DNA of 40,345 bases from CAXNKG01 sp964202965 (GCA_964202965.1 CAXNKG010000027.1:1-40345), one strand, 5' to 3'. Shown: positions 24,710-31,980, numbered from the stretch's first letter. Notes: generated by a model from the sequence alone, not told the origin. Made by a program: numbers and translations.

Positions 24710-25333
24710 TCACTCCTTCACCGGCGTGTTCTCGAGGCTCCGCCACAGATACCAGCACGCGACGGAGCGGTAGGGTCTCCACTCTTCACCGAGCCGCGTC
24801 AACCGTTTCGGCGTCGGCAGCGTGCGCATCCGGTACGCCCGCTGCACGGCTTTGACAATACCGAGATCGTCAACCGGCAGCACGTCCGGACGATGAAGCC
24901 GGAACATGAGGAACATTTCGGCCGTCCACCGGCCAATACCTTTGACTTCGGTCAGGACCGTGATGACCTCTTCGTCATCCATCCGGTCGAGGGTGGCCAG
25001 CGGCAGCAGCCCACCTTCAATCCGTACGGACAGGTCCCGAATGTAGCGGAGCTTCTGGCCGCTCAGTCCGACGCCGCGCAGCTGATCGTCCGGCGCCGCG
25101 TTGACGCGGGCCGGGGTTGGCTTCCCATCGAAAAGCCCCTCGAAACGGCGGGCGATTGTGGCGGCCGCCTGCGTGGACAGCTGCTGCGAGATGATCGCGC
25201 GGACAAGGGCGCGAAACGGGTCGGTATGCTGGGAATCGGCGAGGCCGCACGGTCCGTACCGGCGCATCAGGTCGCGCAGGACGGGGTCGCGGCGCGCCAG
25301 CAGCCGGCGCGCTTTCGCGTAGTCGATCGACAC
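24710..25333 (-). CDS. DNA-3-methyladenine glycosylase II (AlkA/HhH-GPD family)
   Basis: Base-excision repair glycosylase of 207 residues. Helix-hairpin-helix motif VKGIGRWTAEMFLMF is followed by the catalytic aspartate region LPVDDLGIVKAVQ. The N-terminal part (AIISQQLSTQAAATI) matches the AlkA/MAG1 type. It lacks the extra N-terminal domain of E. coli AlkA, so it is the short form. The start is a GTG. Just upstream are heptamer repeats whose sense strand reads (AAAGGTC)n. The M16 peptidase gene follows within five bases, although no functional link is evident. Confidence 0.9.
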   Translation of the reverse strand: MSIDYAKARRLLARRDPVLRDLMRRYGPCGLADSQHTDPFRALVRAIISQQLSTQAAATIARRFEGLFDGKPTPARVNAAPDDQLRGVGLSGQKLRYIRDLSVRIEGGLLPLATLDRMDDEEVITVLTEVKGIGRWTAEMFLMFRLHRPDVLPVDDLGIVKAVQRAYRMRTLPTPKRLTRLGEEWRPYRSVACWYLWRSLENTPVKE

Positions 25334-25345
25334 GGCTTACAGCTT

Positions 25346-25374
25346 ACCTTTGACCTTTGCCCTTTGACCTATTG
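25346..25374 (+). repeat. Heptamer tandem repeat (ACCTTTG)n upstream of alkA
   Basis: Units ACCTTTG, ACCTTTG, CCCTTTG, then ACCTATTG, beginning about 12 bases from the AlkA-like start codon. On that gene's sense strand it is purine-rich. The TAG stop of the SIMPL remnant lies in the last unit. Two similar seven-base arrays with different units occur at 31957 and 33925. Confidence 0.6.
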
Positions 25375-25530
25375 CAGTTCCGCGGTCAGCGTCACGCTGG
25401 CACGCAGTTTCAGCTGGCCCGCCGAAATGACCGGGGCATCGGGATCGATCGCATCAACGCGAACATCGACGGTATTCCGCGCGACATATCCTCGCGACAC
25501 CCGGCGGTTCTGGACATTACGTCTATTCTG
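25369..25530 (-). pseudogene. Remnant of a SIMPL-domain (DUF541) gene
   Basis: Leftward translation gives RGYVARNTVDVRVDAID followed at once by PVISAGQLKLRASVTLTAEL and a stop. The first piece matches the middle of SIMPL-domain proteins and the second matches their C-terminus. About 100 residues expected between them are missing, and the N-terminal half is gone because an unrelated gene starts at 25579 on the other strand. I read this as a deleted remnant. The resemblance rests on memory of the family pattern. Confidence 0.5.
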
Positions 25531-25565
25531 ACGCCGGAGGAGTGCCAGAGGTTGGCGGGTCCACG

Positions 25566-25571
25566 TACAAT
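25566..25571 (+). promoter_or_regulatory. Candidate -10 box (TACAAT), leaderless geometry
   Basis: TACAAT ends seven bases before the GTG at 25579, with no Shine-Dalgarno sequence. The spacing matches that before the SDR gene and the cytochrome gene. Confidence 0.4.
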
Positions 25572-25578
25572 TGGCGCT

Positions 25579-26019
25579 GTGGAGATTTCGACCGTCCGTA
25601 ACCAGCTCGCCAGGGCCATTGAGGTCGCTCGTCACAAGAACCAGCGCAGGCGCGAGCTGACCGCCGAGGCCGAGCGCGGCTTCCAGCTGTTTCTCGAGAA
25701 CGTCGCGACGCCGGTGACGAAGATGGTCGCCAACGCGCTCAAGTCGGAAGGCCACCAGTTCATGGCCTTCACGCCGGGAGGCGGGTTGCGGCTCGCCTCG
25801 GACATCCGTCGCGACGACTACATCGAGTTCGCCCTCGATACGGAGGCCGAGCCCCCGCAGGTCATTGGCCGGATCAGTCAGACGCGCGGGTCGAGGACCC
25901 TGAGCGACGAGCGCCCGGTGAAGGCCGGTACCGCGCCCGAGGCGATCACCGAAGAAGACGTCCTCGCGTTTCTGCTCGACGCGCTGGCGCCGTGGCTCGA
26001 GGGCAGGGGCCGGGCCTGA
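25579..26019 (+). CDS. Conserved-looking hypothetical protein, 146 residues
   Basis: I do not recognise the family. The protein starts with a basic amphipathic helix (VRNQLARAIEVARHKNQRRR), continues with a helical segment (FQLFLENVATPVTKMVANAL), then a beta-rich part (FMAFTPGGGLRLAS; DYIEFALDTE), and ends in an acidic helix (EEDVLAFLLDALAPWLEGRG). There is no signal peptide, so it is probably cytoplasmic. The frame extends upstream to 25357, but those residues are the antisense of the SIMPL remnant, so GTG at 25579 is preferred. It is convergent with menG; the GC hairpin copy 3 overlaps its last codons. Confidence 0.65.
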   Translation: MEISTVRNQLARAIEVARHKNQRRRELTAEAERGFQLFLENVATPVTKMVANALKSEGHQFMAFTPGGGLRLASDIRRDDYIEFALDTEAEPPQVIGRISQTRGSRTLSDERPVKAGTAPEAITEEDVLAFLLDALAPWLEGRGRA

Positions 26020-26033
26020 GGTCCGCCCCTACA
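26007..26033. repeat. GC-rich hairpin element, copy 3 (convergent gene end)
   Basis: GGGGC-c-GGGCC pairs with GGTCCGCCCC across a three-base loop (TGA), followed by TACA. The loop TGA is the stop of the rightward 146-residue gene, and the CTA is the TAG stop of menG on the other strand. It is probably a bidirectional terminator. Confidence 0.55.
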
Positions 26034-26760
26034 CCTCCGGCACCTTCGCCACGTGAATGGCCATCAGGCCGCCCAGTAACAGCTCCACGCGTACCCCGCC
26101 GAAGCCTTCCTCCACCAGCATCGCGGCCACACCGCGCGCGCCCGGATAGAGCCGGATCGATTCGGGGATGTAGCGGTACGTGTCGGCATCGCGATGCAGC
26201 GCGAGACCGAGGGCGCCGCCAACGACCGTCAGGTACGCAAGGTAGGCCGCGCGAATCGCCGGCTGTTCCGGCCGATTGAAATCCAGAGACAGCACCCGTC
26301 CACCGGGCACAAGCACACGGCGAATCTCCCGCAGGGCGCCCCGGAGGTCTGGAACGTTGCGCAAGCCGTACCCGGTTGTGACGACGTCAAATGACCCGGC
26401 CGGGAACGGAAGCGACAGCATGTCTCCACACACGAAGGCCGCGCGAGACGCGTCGCCCCGACGCCGCAGCGCCAGCTGCAGCATTCTGGGCGTGAGATCG
26501 AGCCCAACCACCGTCCCCGCCTCTTCCGCCGCGGCCGCCTCCGCCGCGAACGTCAGATCGCCCGTGCCGCATGCCAGATCCAGCACGCGATCGCGGGACG
26601 TGATCGACGCGAGTGCAATGAGCCTCGCCTTCCAGCGGCGGTCCTGCCCGTATGAGAGCGCGCGGGTGATGAAATCGTAGCGGTCGGCGATGGTGGCAAA
26701 GAGCCCACGGACGTAGCGGCGCTTGCCGTCGGGCGTGGCGATCGTGGAGCGGAGGGTCAC
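26029..26760 (-). CDS. menG: Demethylmenaquinone methyltransferase (UbiE/MenG)
   Basis: SAM-dependent C-methyltransferase acting on demethylmenaquinone. 243 residues from GTG 26760, which overlaps the cupredoxin stop as GTGA; an upstream ATG at 26805 is also possible. Motif I is DLACGTGD at residues 61-68. The UbiE-type signatures YDFITRALSYGQDRRWK and GLRNVPDLRGALREIRRVLV are present. The C-terminal residues (LLLGGLMAIHVAKV) are typical of MenG. Together with mqnD and mqnE it supports menaquinone as a respiratory quinone. It is the last gene of the multicopper oxidase operon. Confidence 0.9.
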   Translation of the reverse strand: MTLRSTIATPDGKRRYVRGLFATIADRYDFITRALSYGQDRRWKARLIALASITSRDRVLDLACGTGDLTFAAEAAAAEEAGTVVGLDLTPRMLQLALRRRGDASRAAFVCGDMLSLPFPAGSFDVVTTGYGLRNVPDLRGALREIRRVLVPGGRVLSLDFNRPEQPAIRAAYLAYLTVVGGALGLALHRDADTYRYIPESIRLYPGARGVAAMLVEEGFGGVRVELLLGGLMAIHVAKVPEV

Positions 26761-27152
26761 CGCACCCGGATTGTGCCTCGCATCATCAGCCGGTGCGGCT
26801 GGCATTCGTAGAGATACGTGCCGGGCCGTGTCGGGGCCGAGAACACGACATCGTCAGATTCATTCCAGCCGATTCGATCGACGGCCGTTCCCAGGGCCGG
26901 GATGGCGAAATCGTGCGTGAGACCGCGATCCTGGCTGCGCAGAATGATCCGGACGCGCTCCCCGACCTTGATGTCCAGCGTCGGATTCGCCGTCTTCGGA
27001 TCGCTCTCGAGATAGAACGCCATGTCCTTCACCACGAGCGTAATCTCACGCGAAGGCGTCGTGCTCAGCGCGGGCGCCAGGACGCCAAGAATCATCAGCA
27101 CCGCCAGCGCCGCGATCGCCCTACGTGGTATCCGTGTCCCCAGTACGCTCAT
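26757..27152 (-). CDS. Membrane-anchored or secreted cupredoxin (type 1 copper)
   Basis: A 131-residue protein with an N-terminal hydrophobic segment (AIAALAVLMILGVLAPAL) and one cupredoxin domain. Likely type-1 copper ligands are His80 (LTHDFAIP), Cys117, His120 and Met123 or Met124 (YLYECQPHRLMMRG). The arrangement resembles plastocyanin-like and COX2-like CuA-less domains. The ATG overlaps the ZIP gene stop as ATGA, and its own stop overlaps menG as GTGA. It may shuttle electrons or copper for the multicopper oxidase two genes upstream. Confidence 0.82.
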   Translation of the reverse strand: MSVLGTRIPRRAIAALAVLMILGVLAPALSTTPSREITLVVKDMAFYLESDPKTANPTLDIKVGERVRIILRSQDRGLTHDFAIPALGTAVDRIGWNESDDVVFSAPTRPGTYLYECQPHRLMMRGTIRVR

Positions 27153-28324
27153 CCGACCAGCATCCCCGTCAGATACATCACGGCAAAGCCCGCGAACAGC
27201 CCGGCCAATACCGGGGCGGTGGCCAGCATGCGGCCCACCGATTCCTGCCGCGCCATGTGGCGCATGATCTGGCCGATGACCTGGGCAATGGCGCCGACGC
27301 CGATTCCCAGGAACACCACCGACCACACCGGCGAATAGACGAAGCCGCCGAGCCACGCCCCGGCAATGGTCGGGACGCCGCCGATGAGCCCCAGCTTCAG
27401 CAGGTTCACCGCCGACACCCGCTGCTTCGCCCGCGCCAGCGGCGCGATAATCGCCAGCCCCTCGGTCGTGTTGTGCAGCGTGAAACCGACTATCAGCAGT
27501 GTGCCGAGCGCGGCCTCGCCAAGCGCGAACGCCGATCCGACGGCGAGTCCCTCGCCGAAGTTATGAAGGCCGATGCCGATCGCGATGAATACTGCGAGCG
27601 CCCATCCGCCGGTCCCCTCGCCCGCGCCGCGTGTTCGGCCCTTGAGCCAGGCGCCGGTAGCCTCGAGGAGGAGGTAGGCGCCAATCGCGGCGGTCGCGAA
27701 CAGGACGACGCCTTGAAAGGATTCCGGCAGCAGGTTCGCCGCGTCGAGTCCTTCACTGCCCCCGTCAATCAGCAGAAACGCCAGCAGACCGACGGTGAGC
27801 GCGAGAAGGAAGTCCATGGCGCGATCCGACAGCCGCGAAATGAAGGGAAACCAGAGAAGGCCGATCACCACCGGGATGACACCGACATACACGCCAATCA
27901 GCGTGAAGATGCCGAAAAAGCGCGCGTTCGGTGTCGGCGTCGTCACCGCCACCGGAATCTCGTGTTCGAAGGCGGTACCCGTTGACGTCAGGACCTTGAC
28001 GACATGCGCCTCGCCTGCCACCCATGGATAGGGAATGCGAATCGTCGTCCGTCCCAGATGGGTGAGGACCGTTCCATCGTCGGCCGTGAACGTCCAAAAG
28101 GCGTCGTCAACCTGGATCTGCGCGATGGTGACGGCATCTGGACCATCGTTGAGCACGTTGACCACGATGTAGTCGCGCTCGAGGGTGACGCGCTGGAAGG
28201 TCAGCCGTTCGACGGGGGGAAAGTCCGCGCCGCGAACCGAGTCGGCCGGCCCCGAACGGACGATCACCGTCAGCAGGATCGCGAGGAGAATCAGCGGAAT
28301 GAAGGCCAGCAGAATGCGGCGCAT
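27149..28324 (-). CDS. ZIP-family metal transporter with N-terminal periplasmic domain
   Basis: Metal permease of 391 residues. The ZIP core has paired metal-binding motifs HNFGEG (His254, Glu258) and HNTTEG (His284, Glu288) in the two central helices. Before the core there is an N-terminal membrane segment (residues 4-22) and about 110 residues of beta-rich sequence (35-133) that should lie outside the membrane, followed by a helix at about 136-160. That extra domain is not part of ordinary ZIP proteins. The ATG overlaps the multicopper oxidase stop (TAATG), so translation is coupled. The metal is not predictable; zinc, iron or manganese are family options. Confidence 0.87.
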   Translation of the reverse strand: MRRILLAFIPLILLAILLTVIVRSGPADSVRGADFPPVERLTFQRVTLERDYIVVNVLNDGPDAVTIAQIQVDDAFWTFTADDGTVLTHLGRTTIRIPYPWVAGEAHVVKVLTSTGTAFEHEIPVAVTTPTPNARFFGIFTLIGVYVGVIPVVIGLLWFPFISRLSDRAMDFLLALTVGLLAFLLIDGGSEGLDAANLLPESFQGVVLFATAAIGAYLLLEATGAWLKGRTRGAGEGTGGWALAVFIAIGIGLHNFGEGLAVGSAFALGEAALGTLLIVGFTLHNTTEGLAIIAPLARAKQRVSAVNLLKLGLIGGVPTIAGAWLGGFVYSPVWSVVFLGIGVGAIAQVIGQIMRHMARQESVGRMLATAPVLAGLFAGFAVMYLTGMLVG

Positions 28325-29364
28325 TACGTGGGCGTGACCTCTTCGGCCCGGAAGAGCCCCATCCATCCGAGCTCTGCGAATTCGCTCTGGTGCGCGTGAA
28401 ACATGAAGTCGCCGGGATACCGGAAGGTCGTCTCCAGAATCGCGCGCTCGCCCTGGCAGAGCATCAGCGTGTCGGTGCGCTCCGAGGGAGTGAGCGTCGT
28501 TCCTGTGCGGAAGACGTCGAAGAACATGCCGTGCGTGTGCAGGCTGTTGATCGGGTCGAACTCCGTGACGTTCACGAGATAGATGCGGACCAGGCGGCCG
28601 ACGGACACGCGAATCGGCTCGTGCATGTAGGCATTGGCCACCGTGTTCGCCGCGTACACCTCGTTCTCCGCATCGAACGTCGTGTCGAACGCGTTCATCA
28701 CCATCACCATCTCGTCGGCCGGCGGCCTTCCCCCGCGGGGATCGATGATGAACGTTCCGTACAGCCCTTTGTGGATGTGACGCTTCAGCGGGACGGTGTG
28801 GCAGTGATAGAGGTGCAGACCGAACGGGTCGGCGTCGAATTCGTAGACGAACGTCTCGCCGGGATTGACCTCCTGTCCCGCAAGAGCGCCGTCCATCGCG
28901 GGCATGTGCCATCCGTGGAAGTGCATGGAATGCGGGTGGGTGCCGGAATTCCTGAACGTCACCTTGACGCGGTCGCCTTCGGTCGCGCGAATCGTCGGTC
29001 CGGGGACCTGGCCGTTGTACGTCCAGGCGGGAAAGAACAGGCCGGGCGCAATTTCGATTTCGCGATCGACCGCGTAAATCTCGTACTCCCGAAGCATCGT
29101 GCCGTCGGGCCGTGGCGTTTCCCTGTAAAACTTCGCGCGAGCCTCGGGCGGAAGGTCCGAGAAATTCCAGCTACGGAGAAAGGTCGTCGGGTTAAAGGCC
29201 TCGAGCGACGGCTTCCCCACCGTTCCCATCACGTGGGAACCGTGATTCTGGTGACCGCCCCGCGCGGGCGTCTGACCTGAAAGACGCGCCGCCGCAGCCA
29301 GGCTTCCGCCCAGCGACGCCAGTCCCGTGGCCTGTAACCACCCCCTACGGCTGAGTTTCCACAT
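28324..29364 (-). CDS. Tat-exported two-domain multicopper oxidase
   Basis: A 346-residue multicopper oxidase with a twin-arginine signal (SRRGWLQATG, residues 5-14). Copper motifs: HFH at 148-150, HCH at 187-189 with Cys188 as likely type-1 ligand, HTH at 276-278 and HAH at 323-325. Two cupredoxin domains rather than three place it near the laccase-like/nitrite-reductase-like short group. Folded export by Tat fits a copper enzyme. Possible roles are metal or phenol oxidation or copper tolerance; nitrite reduction is less likely without more evidence. First gene of the operon with ZIP, cupredoxin and menG, and divergent from the DtxR-type regulator gene. Confidence 0.88.
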   Translation of the reverse strand: MWKLSRRGWLQATGLASLGGSLAAAARLSGQTPARGGHQNHGSHVMGTVGKPSLEAFNPTTFLRSWNFSDLPPEARAKFYRETPRPDGTMLREYEIYAVDREIEIAPGLFFPAWTYNGQVPGPTIRATEGDRVKVTFRNSGTHPHSMHFHGWHMPAMDGALAGQEVNPGETFVYEFDADPFGLHLYHCHTVPLKRHIHKGLYGTFIIDPRGGRPPADEMVMVMNAFDTTFDAENEVYAANTVANAYMHEPIRVSVGRLVRIYLVNVTEFDPINSLHTHGMFFDVFRTGTTLTPSERTDTLMLCQGERAILETTFRYPGDFMFHAHQSEFAELGWMGLFRAEEVTPT

Positions 29365-29378
29365 TTTGAAGAATCAAA

Positions 29379-29406
29379 AATATATCGTAGATAACTAAAA
29401 AGTCAA
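29379..29406 (-). promoter_or_regulatory. Promoter of the multicopper oxidase operon with overlapping inverted repeat
   Basis: Reading leftward, TTGACT and TATATT are spaced by 16 bases, with a leader of only about eight bases before the ATG. The inverted repeat TATC-GTA-GATA (29383-29393) overlaps the -10 edge and spacer, a good position for a repressor. The DtxR-family regulator encoded divergently is the obvious candidate; this pairing is inferred. Confidence 0.5.
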
Positions 29407-29429
29407 GTCGCTATCACTCAAAGTCAGGT

Positions 29430-29435
29430 TACACT
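29430..29435 (+). promoter_or_regulatory. Candidate -10 box (TACACT) of the DtxR-fusion gene
   Basis: TACACT ends nine bases before the ATG at 29445, again with no Shine-Dalgarno sequence. It lies in the 80-base divergent intergenic region. Confidence 0.4.
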
Positions 29436-29444
29436 ACCGCTCAA

Positions 29445-30887
29445 ATGCTGGCGTCAAGCACGGTCGAGAATTACCTCAAAGCCATCTATCTCGGTGTCAA
29501 CGCGCTGGACGCCCCGCAGAAACTGCTGCCGATGGGGCATCTGGCCGGCGCGCTTGGGGTGGCGCCAGGCACGGCGACGACGATGGTCAAGACACTCGCG
29601 GAATCCGGCCTGGTGCAGTACGAGCCGTACACGGGTGTCGCGCTGACCCACGCCGGCGAAAAGCTCGCCGCGCTCGTCGTCCGCCGCCATCGCGTCGTCG
29701 AGTTATTCCTCGTGCAGGTGATGGGCTACGGGTGGGACGAAGTCCACGACGAGGCCGAGCAGCTCGAACATGTGGTGTCCGATCGTTTGATCGACTGCAT
29801 GGATCAGATGCTGGGCCGACCCGAAGTCGATCCGCACGGGGATCCGATCCCCGACGCGAAGGGCATGGTCAAGGCGCAACCCGCTCAGTCGCTGCTCACG
29901 TGCCCGCTGCACACGACCGTCACGATCACGCGCGTCATCGACCAGGACAAGGCCTTTCTCCGCTTCATCGAGAACCACCACCTGAAGCCGGGTGAGGCCA
30001 TCGAGGTTGAGGATCGCGATGCCGCCTCCGACAGCGTGCGGGTACGCGGGAAGGGCGATCAGCGCATCACGATCGGCGCGCGGGCGGCGTCAAAGCTGCT
30101 GGTGCAGATGACCGCGGCGATCCTGCTGCTCCTGGCCGTCAGCGTGCCGGTCCACGCCCAACAGATGCCATTCGGGATTCTCGACAATTCCTTCCTGGTC
30201 GAGGAAGCGTTCAACCAGGAGCCGGGGATATTTCAGAACATCTTCGGCGTGCACCTGCAGGACGGCGGCGCGTGGGAGACCGCCTTCACTCAGGAGTGGC
30301 CAGTCCTCAGTCAGACGCACCAGTTCTCGTACACGGTGCCCTCGCTCGGCGGCGACGGTCATGCGGGCCTCGGCGACGTGATGCTCAACTATCGCTGGCA
30401 GGCGGCGATGGAAACGCCCGGGCGGCCCGCGTTTTCACCCAGGGTGTCGTTCATCCTGCCAACGGGCAACGCGACGCGCGGCCTGGGCGACGGCGGTCCC
30501 GGCTGGCAGGTCAACCTGCCTGTGAGCAAGCAGCTCGGCGGTGTGTACCTCCATTGGAATGGCGGCTTCACGCACACGCCGGCGGCGGAGATCGACGGTG
30601 CGGAGTACAGCCTGTTCACGCCGCACGTCGCGCTGAGCGGCATCTGGCAGATTCGGCCGATGTTGAATCTGATGCTCGAATCGGTGCTGGCGTGGGAAGA
30701 AACCATCGAGGCGGGAACGAGCGTCCGCAACAACGTCGTGGTTGTCGCACCCGGGCTCAGGGGCGGGTGGGACATCGGCGACGCGCAGGCGGTGGCCGGC
30801 ATCGCAATGCCTGCGTCATTCGCCGAGGGCGACGCCAGCCTTGGCGTCTTCGGCTATCTCTCGTACGAATTGCCGTTCAGCCGCTGA
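29445..30887 (+). CDS. DtxR/MntR-family regulator fused in frame to an outer-membrane-like protein
   Basis: One open frame of 480 residues. Residues 1-220 are a complete metal-dependent DtxR/MntR regulator: winged helix (TVENYLKAIYLG; GVAPGTATTMVKTLAESGLV), metal/dimerisation domain (RRHRVVELFLVQVMGYGWDE; EAEQLEHVVSDRL), and a C-terminal FeoA/SH3 domain ending ITIGARAASKLLVQ. Met222 then begins a textbook signal peptide (MTAAILLLLAVSVPVHAQQ), followed by about 240 residues rich in beta-strand patterns ending ELPFSR, like MetA-pathway/transporter-type outer-membrane barrels. A DNA-binding protein should not be exported, so the two parts probably work separately. An internal start (ATG 30108 or GTG 30102) or an indel that removed a stop are the options. 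Its last 11 bases overlap the convergent HAD gene. Confidence 0.8.
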   Translation: MLASSTVENYLKAIYLGVNALDAPQKLLPMGHLAGALGVAPGTATTMVKTLAESGLVQYEPYTGVALTHAGEKLAALVVRRHRVVELFLVQVMGYGWDEVHDEAEQLEHVVSDRLIDCMDQMLGRPEVDPHGDPIPDAKGMVKAQPAQSLLTCPLHTTVTITRVIDQDKAFLRFIENHHLKPGEAIEVEDRDAASDSVRVRGKGDQRITIGARAASKLLVQMTAAILLLLAVSVPVHAQQMPFGILDNSFLVEEAFNQEPGIFQNIFGVHLQDGGAWETAFTQEWPVLSQTHQFSYTVPSLGGDGHAGLGDVMLNYRWQAAMETPGRPAFSPRVSFILPTGNATRGLGDGGPGWQVNLPVSKQLGGVYLHWNGGFTHTPAAEIDGAEYSLFTPHVALSGIWQIRPMLNLMLESVLAWEETIEAGTSVRNNVVVVAPGLRGGWDIGDAQAVAGIAMPASFAEGDASLGVFGYLSYELPFSR

Positions 30888-31557
30888 ATCCGGGCCTGAA
30901 CTGCCCAATGACGTCGGCCAGTGCCGCCGTGTCCTTCGCGATCCACTCCTCGCCCGTCAGCCGCTCGGCGGGGAACATCTCGTAGCCGAACCCGTAGGCC
31001 GCAAGGCAACACCGTACACCGGCGCGACGAGCCGTTTCATGGTCGATGACCGAGTCGCCGACCATGAGCGTGGCGCCCGGTGACACGCCCGCGCGTCGCA
31101 TGAGTTCCTCCAGCCCTGCCGGATCCGGCTTCCGCGGCAAGGGACCATCCCCACCGACGACGTCCTCAAACAGAGCGCCGACGCCGAGCGCGTCGAGAAT
31201 CCGCCGGCTGGGGCGCACCGGCTTGTTGGTGAGCACGGCGACGCGGCCGCCGATGCGAGCCGCGCGGATGACTGGCTCGACGCCCTCGTACAAGCGGGTG
31301 TTGTCCAGCAGCCGGCTGTCGTAGATCTCCAGGAATCGGGGAAGCGCCGCCGGCGTGTCCGGAAGACCGGCGGCCACAAGGGCGCGGCGCACGAGCACCG
31401 CCGCCCCTTCTCCGACCATGCGGCCGATCGCGTCCTCAGACAGGCGCGACCCGCCGCGTTCCTCAATCAGCTGGTTCGCGGAGTCGGCGAGATCGCGGCG
31501 TGAATCGACGAGCGTGCCGTCGAGGTCGAACACGATCAGCCGGTGTAGGTCGCCCAC
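30877..31557 (-). CDS. HAD-family hydrolase, phosphoglycolate phosphatase-like
   Basis: HAD phosphatase of 226 residues with motif I DLDGTLVDS, motif II/III around TNKP and KPDP, and motif IV GDSVIDHETA, plus a helical cap between. It resembles Gph-type phosphoglycolate phosphatases, though this family has broad substrates. GTG at 31557 is chosen because the HAD core begins six residues later. It overlaps the end of queD by 22 bases, so the two are probably translated together. The C-terminal end overlaps the DtxR-fusion gene, which is convergent. Confidence 0.85.
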   Translation of the reverse strand: MGDLHRLIVFDLDGTLVDSRRDLADSANQLIEERGGSRLSEDAIGRMVGEGAAVLVRRALVAAGLPDTPAALPRFLEIYDSRLLDNTRLYEGVEPVIRAARIGGRVAVLTNKPVRPSRRILDALGVGALFEDVVGGDGPLPRKPDPAGLEELMRRAGVSPGATLMVGDSVIDHETARRAGVRCCLAAYGFGYEMFPAERLTGEEWIAKDTAALADVIGQFRPGFSG

Positions 31558-31937
31558 GACGATGGCGTCTCCCAGACAGTGACACGCACGACCGGCAGCC
31601 CCTGTTCGCGCGAGATGTCGTACAGGAGACGTGCGATCCGCTCGGCGGTCGGGTTGCTGTCGACGACGAAGACCGGTTCGCCGAGGGCCCTGAGCGACGC
31701 GACAAGAGGATCGTCGTGGCGGAGGATCATCCGGTGATCGAGCTCGCGGTCGATCCACCCCTTCACGAGCCGTTTGATGTCACCGAAGTCGGCCACCATG
31801 TTGCGCGCGTCGAGCGACTCAGCGCGGATTTCGATTTCGGCGACCGCATTATGGCCGTGCGGATGCTGGCACATGCCGTCGTAATCCATCAGGCGGTGCC
31901 CGTAGCAGAAGTCGATGCGCTTGGTGACCGAGTACAT
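31536..31937 (-). CDS. queD: 6-carboxytetrahydropterin synthase (QueD)
   Basis: Converts dihydroneopterin triphosphate to 6-carboxy-5,6,7,8-tetrahydropterin in queuosine synthesis. 133 residues. The conserved zinc histidines and cysteine are seen in FCYGHRLMDYDGMCQHPHGH, and the DFGDIKRLVKGWIDRELDH segment is typical. ATG 31937 is chosen since the family fold begins there (MYSVTKRIDFCYGH). It diverges from queC, only 41 bases away, with heptamer repeats in between. Pyruvoyltetrahydropterin synthase is a close relative, but the queC neighbour favours QueD. Confidence 0.9.
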   Translation of the reverse strand: MYSVTKRIDFCYGHRLMDYDGMCQHPHGHNAVAEIEIRAESLDARNMVADFGDIKRLVKGWIDRELDHRMILRHDDPLVASLRALGEPVFVVDSNPTAERIARLLYDISREQGLPVVRVTVWETPSSWATYTG

Positions 31938-31956
31938 GGACGGTATGTTAACGTCC

Positions 31957-31980
31957 AACTCCCAATTCCCAACTCCCAAT
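31957..31980 (+). repeat. Heptamer tandem repeat (AAYTCCC)3 between queD and queC
   Basis: AACTCCC, AATTCCC, AACTCCC, AAT in tandem, running directly into the queC start codon at 31979. On the queD sense strand it is purine-rich (GGGAGTT/GGGAATT) and lies about 20 bases upstream of the queD ATG. Confidence 0.6.
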
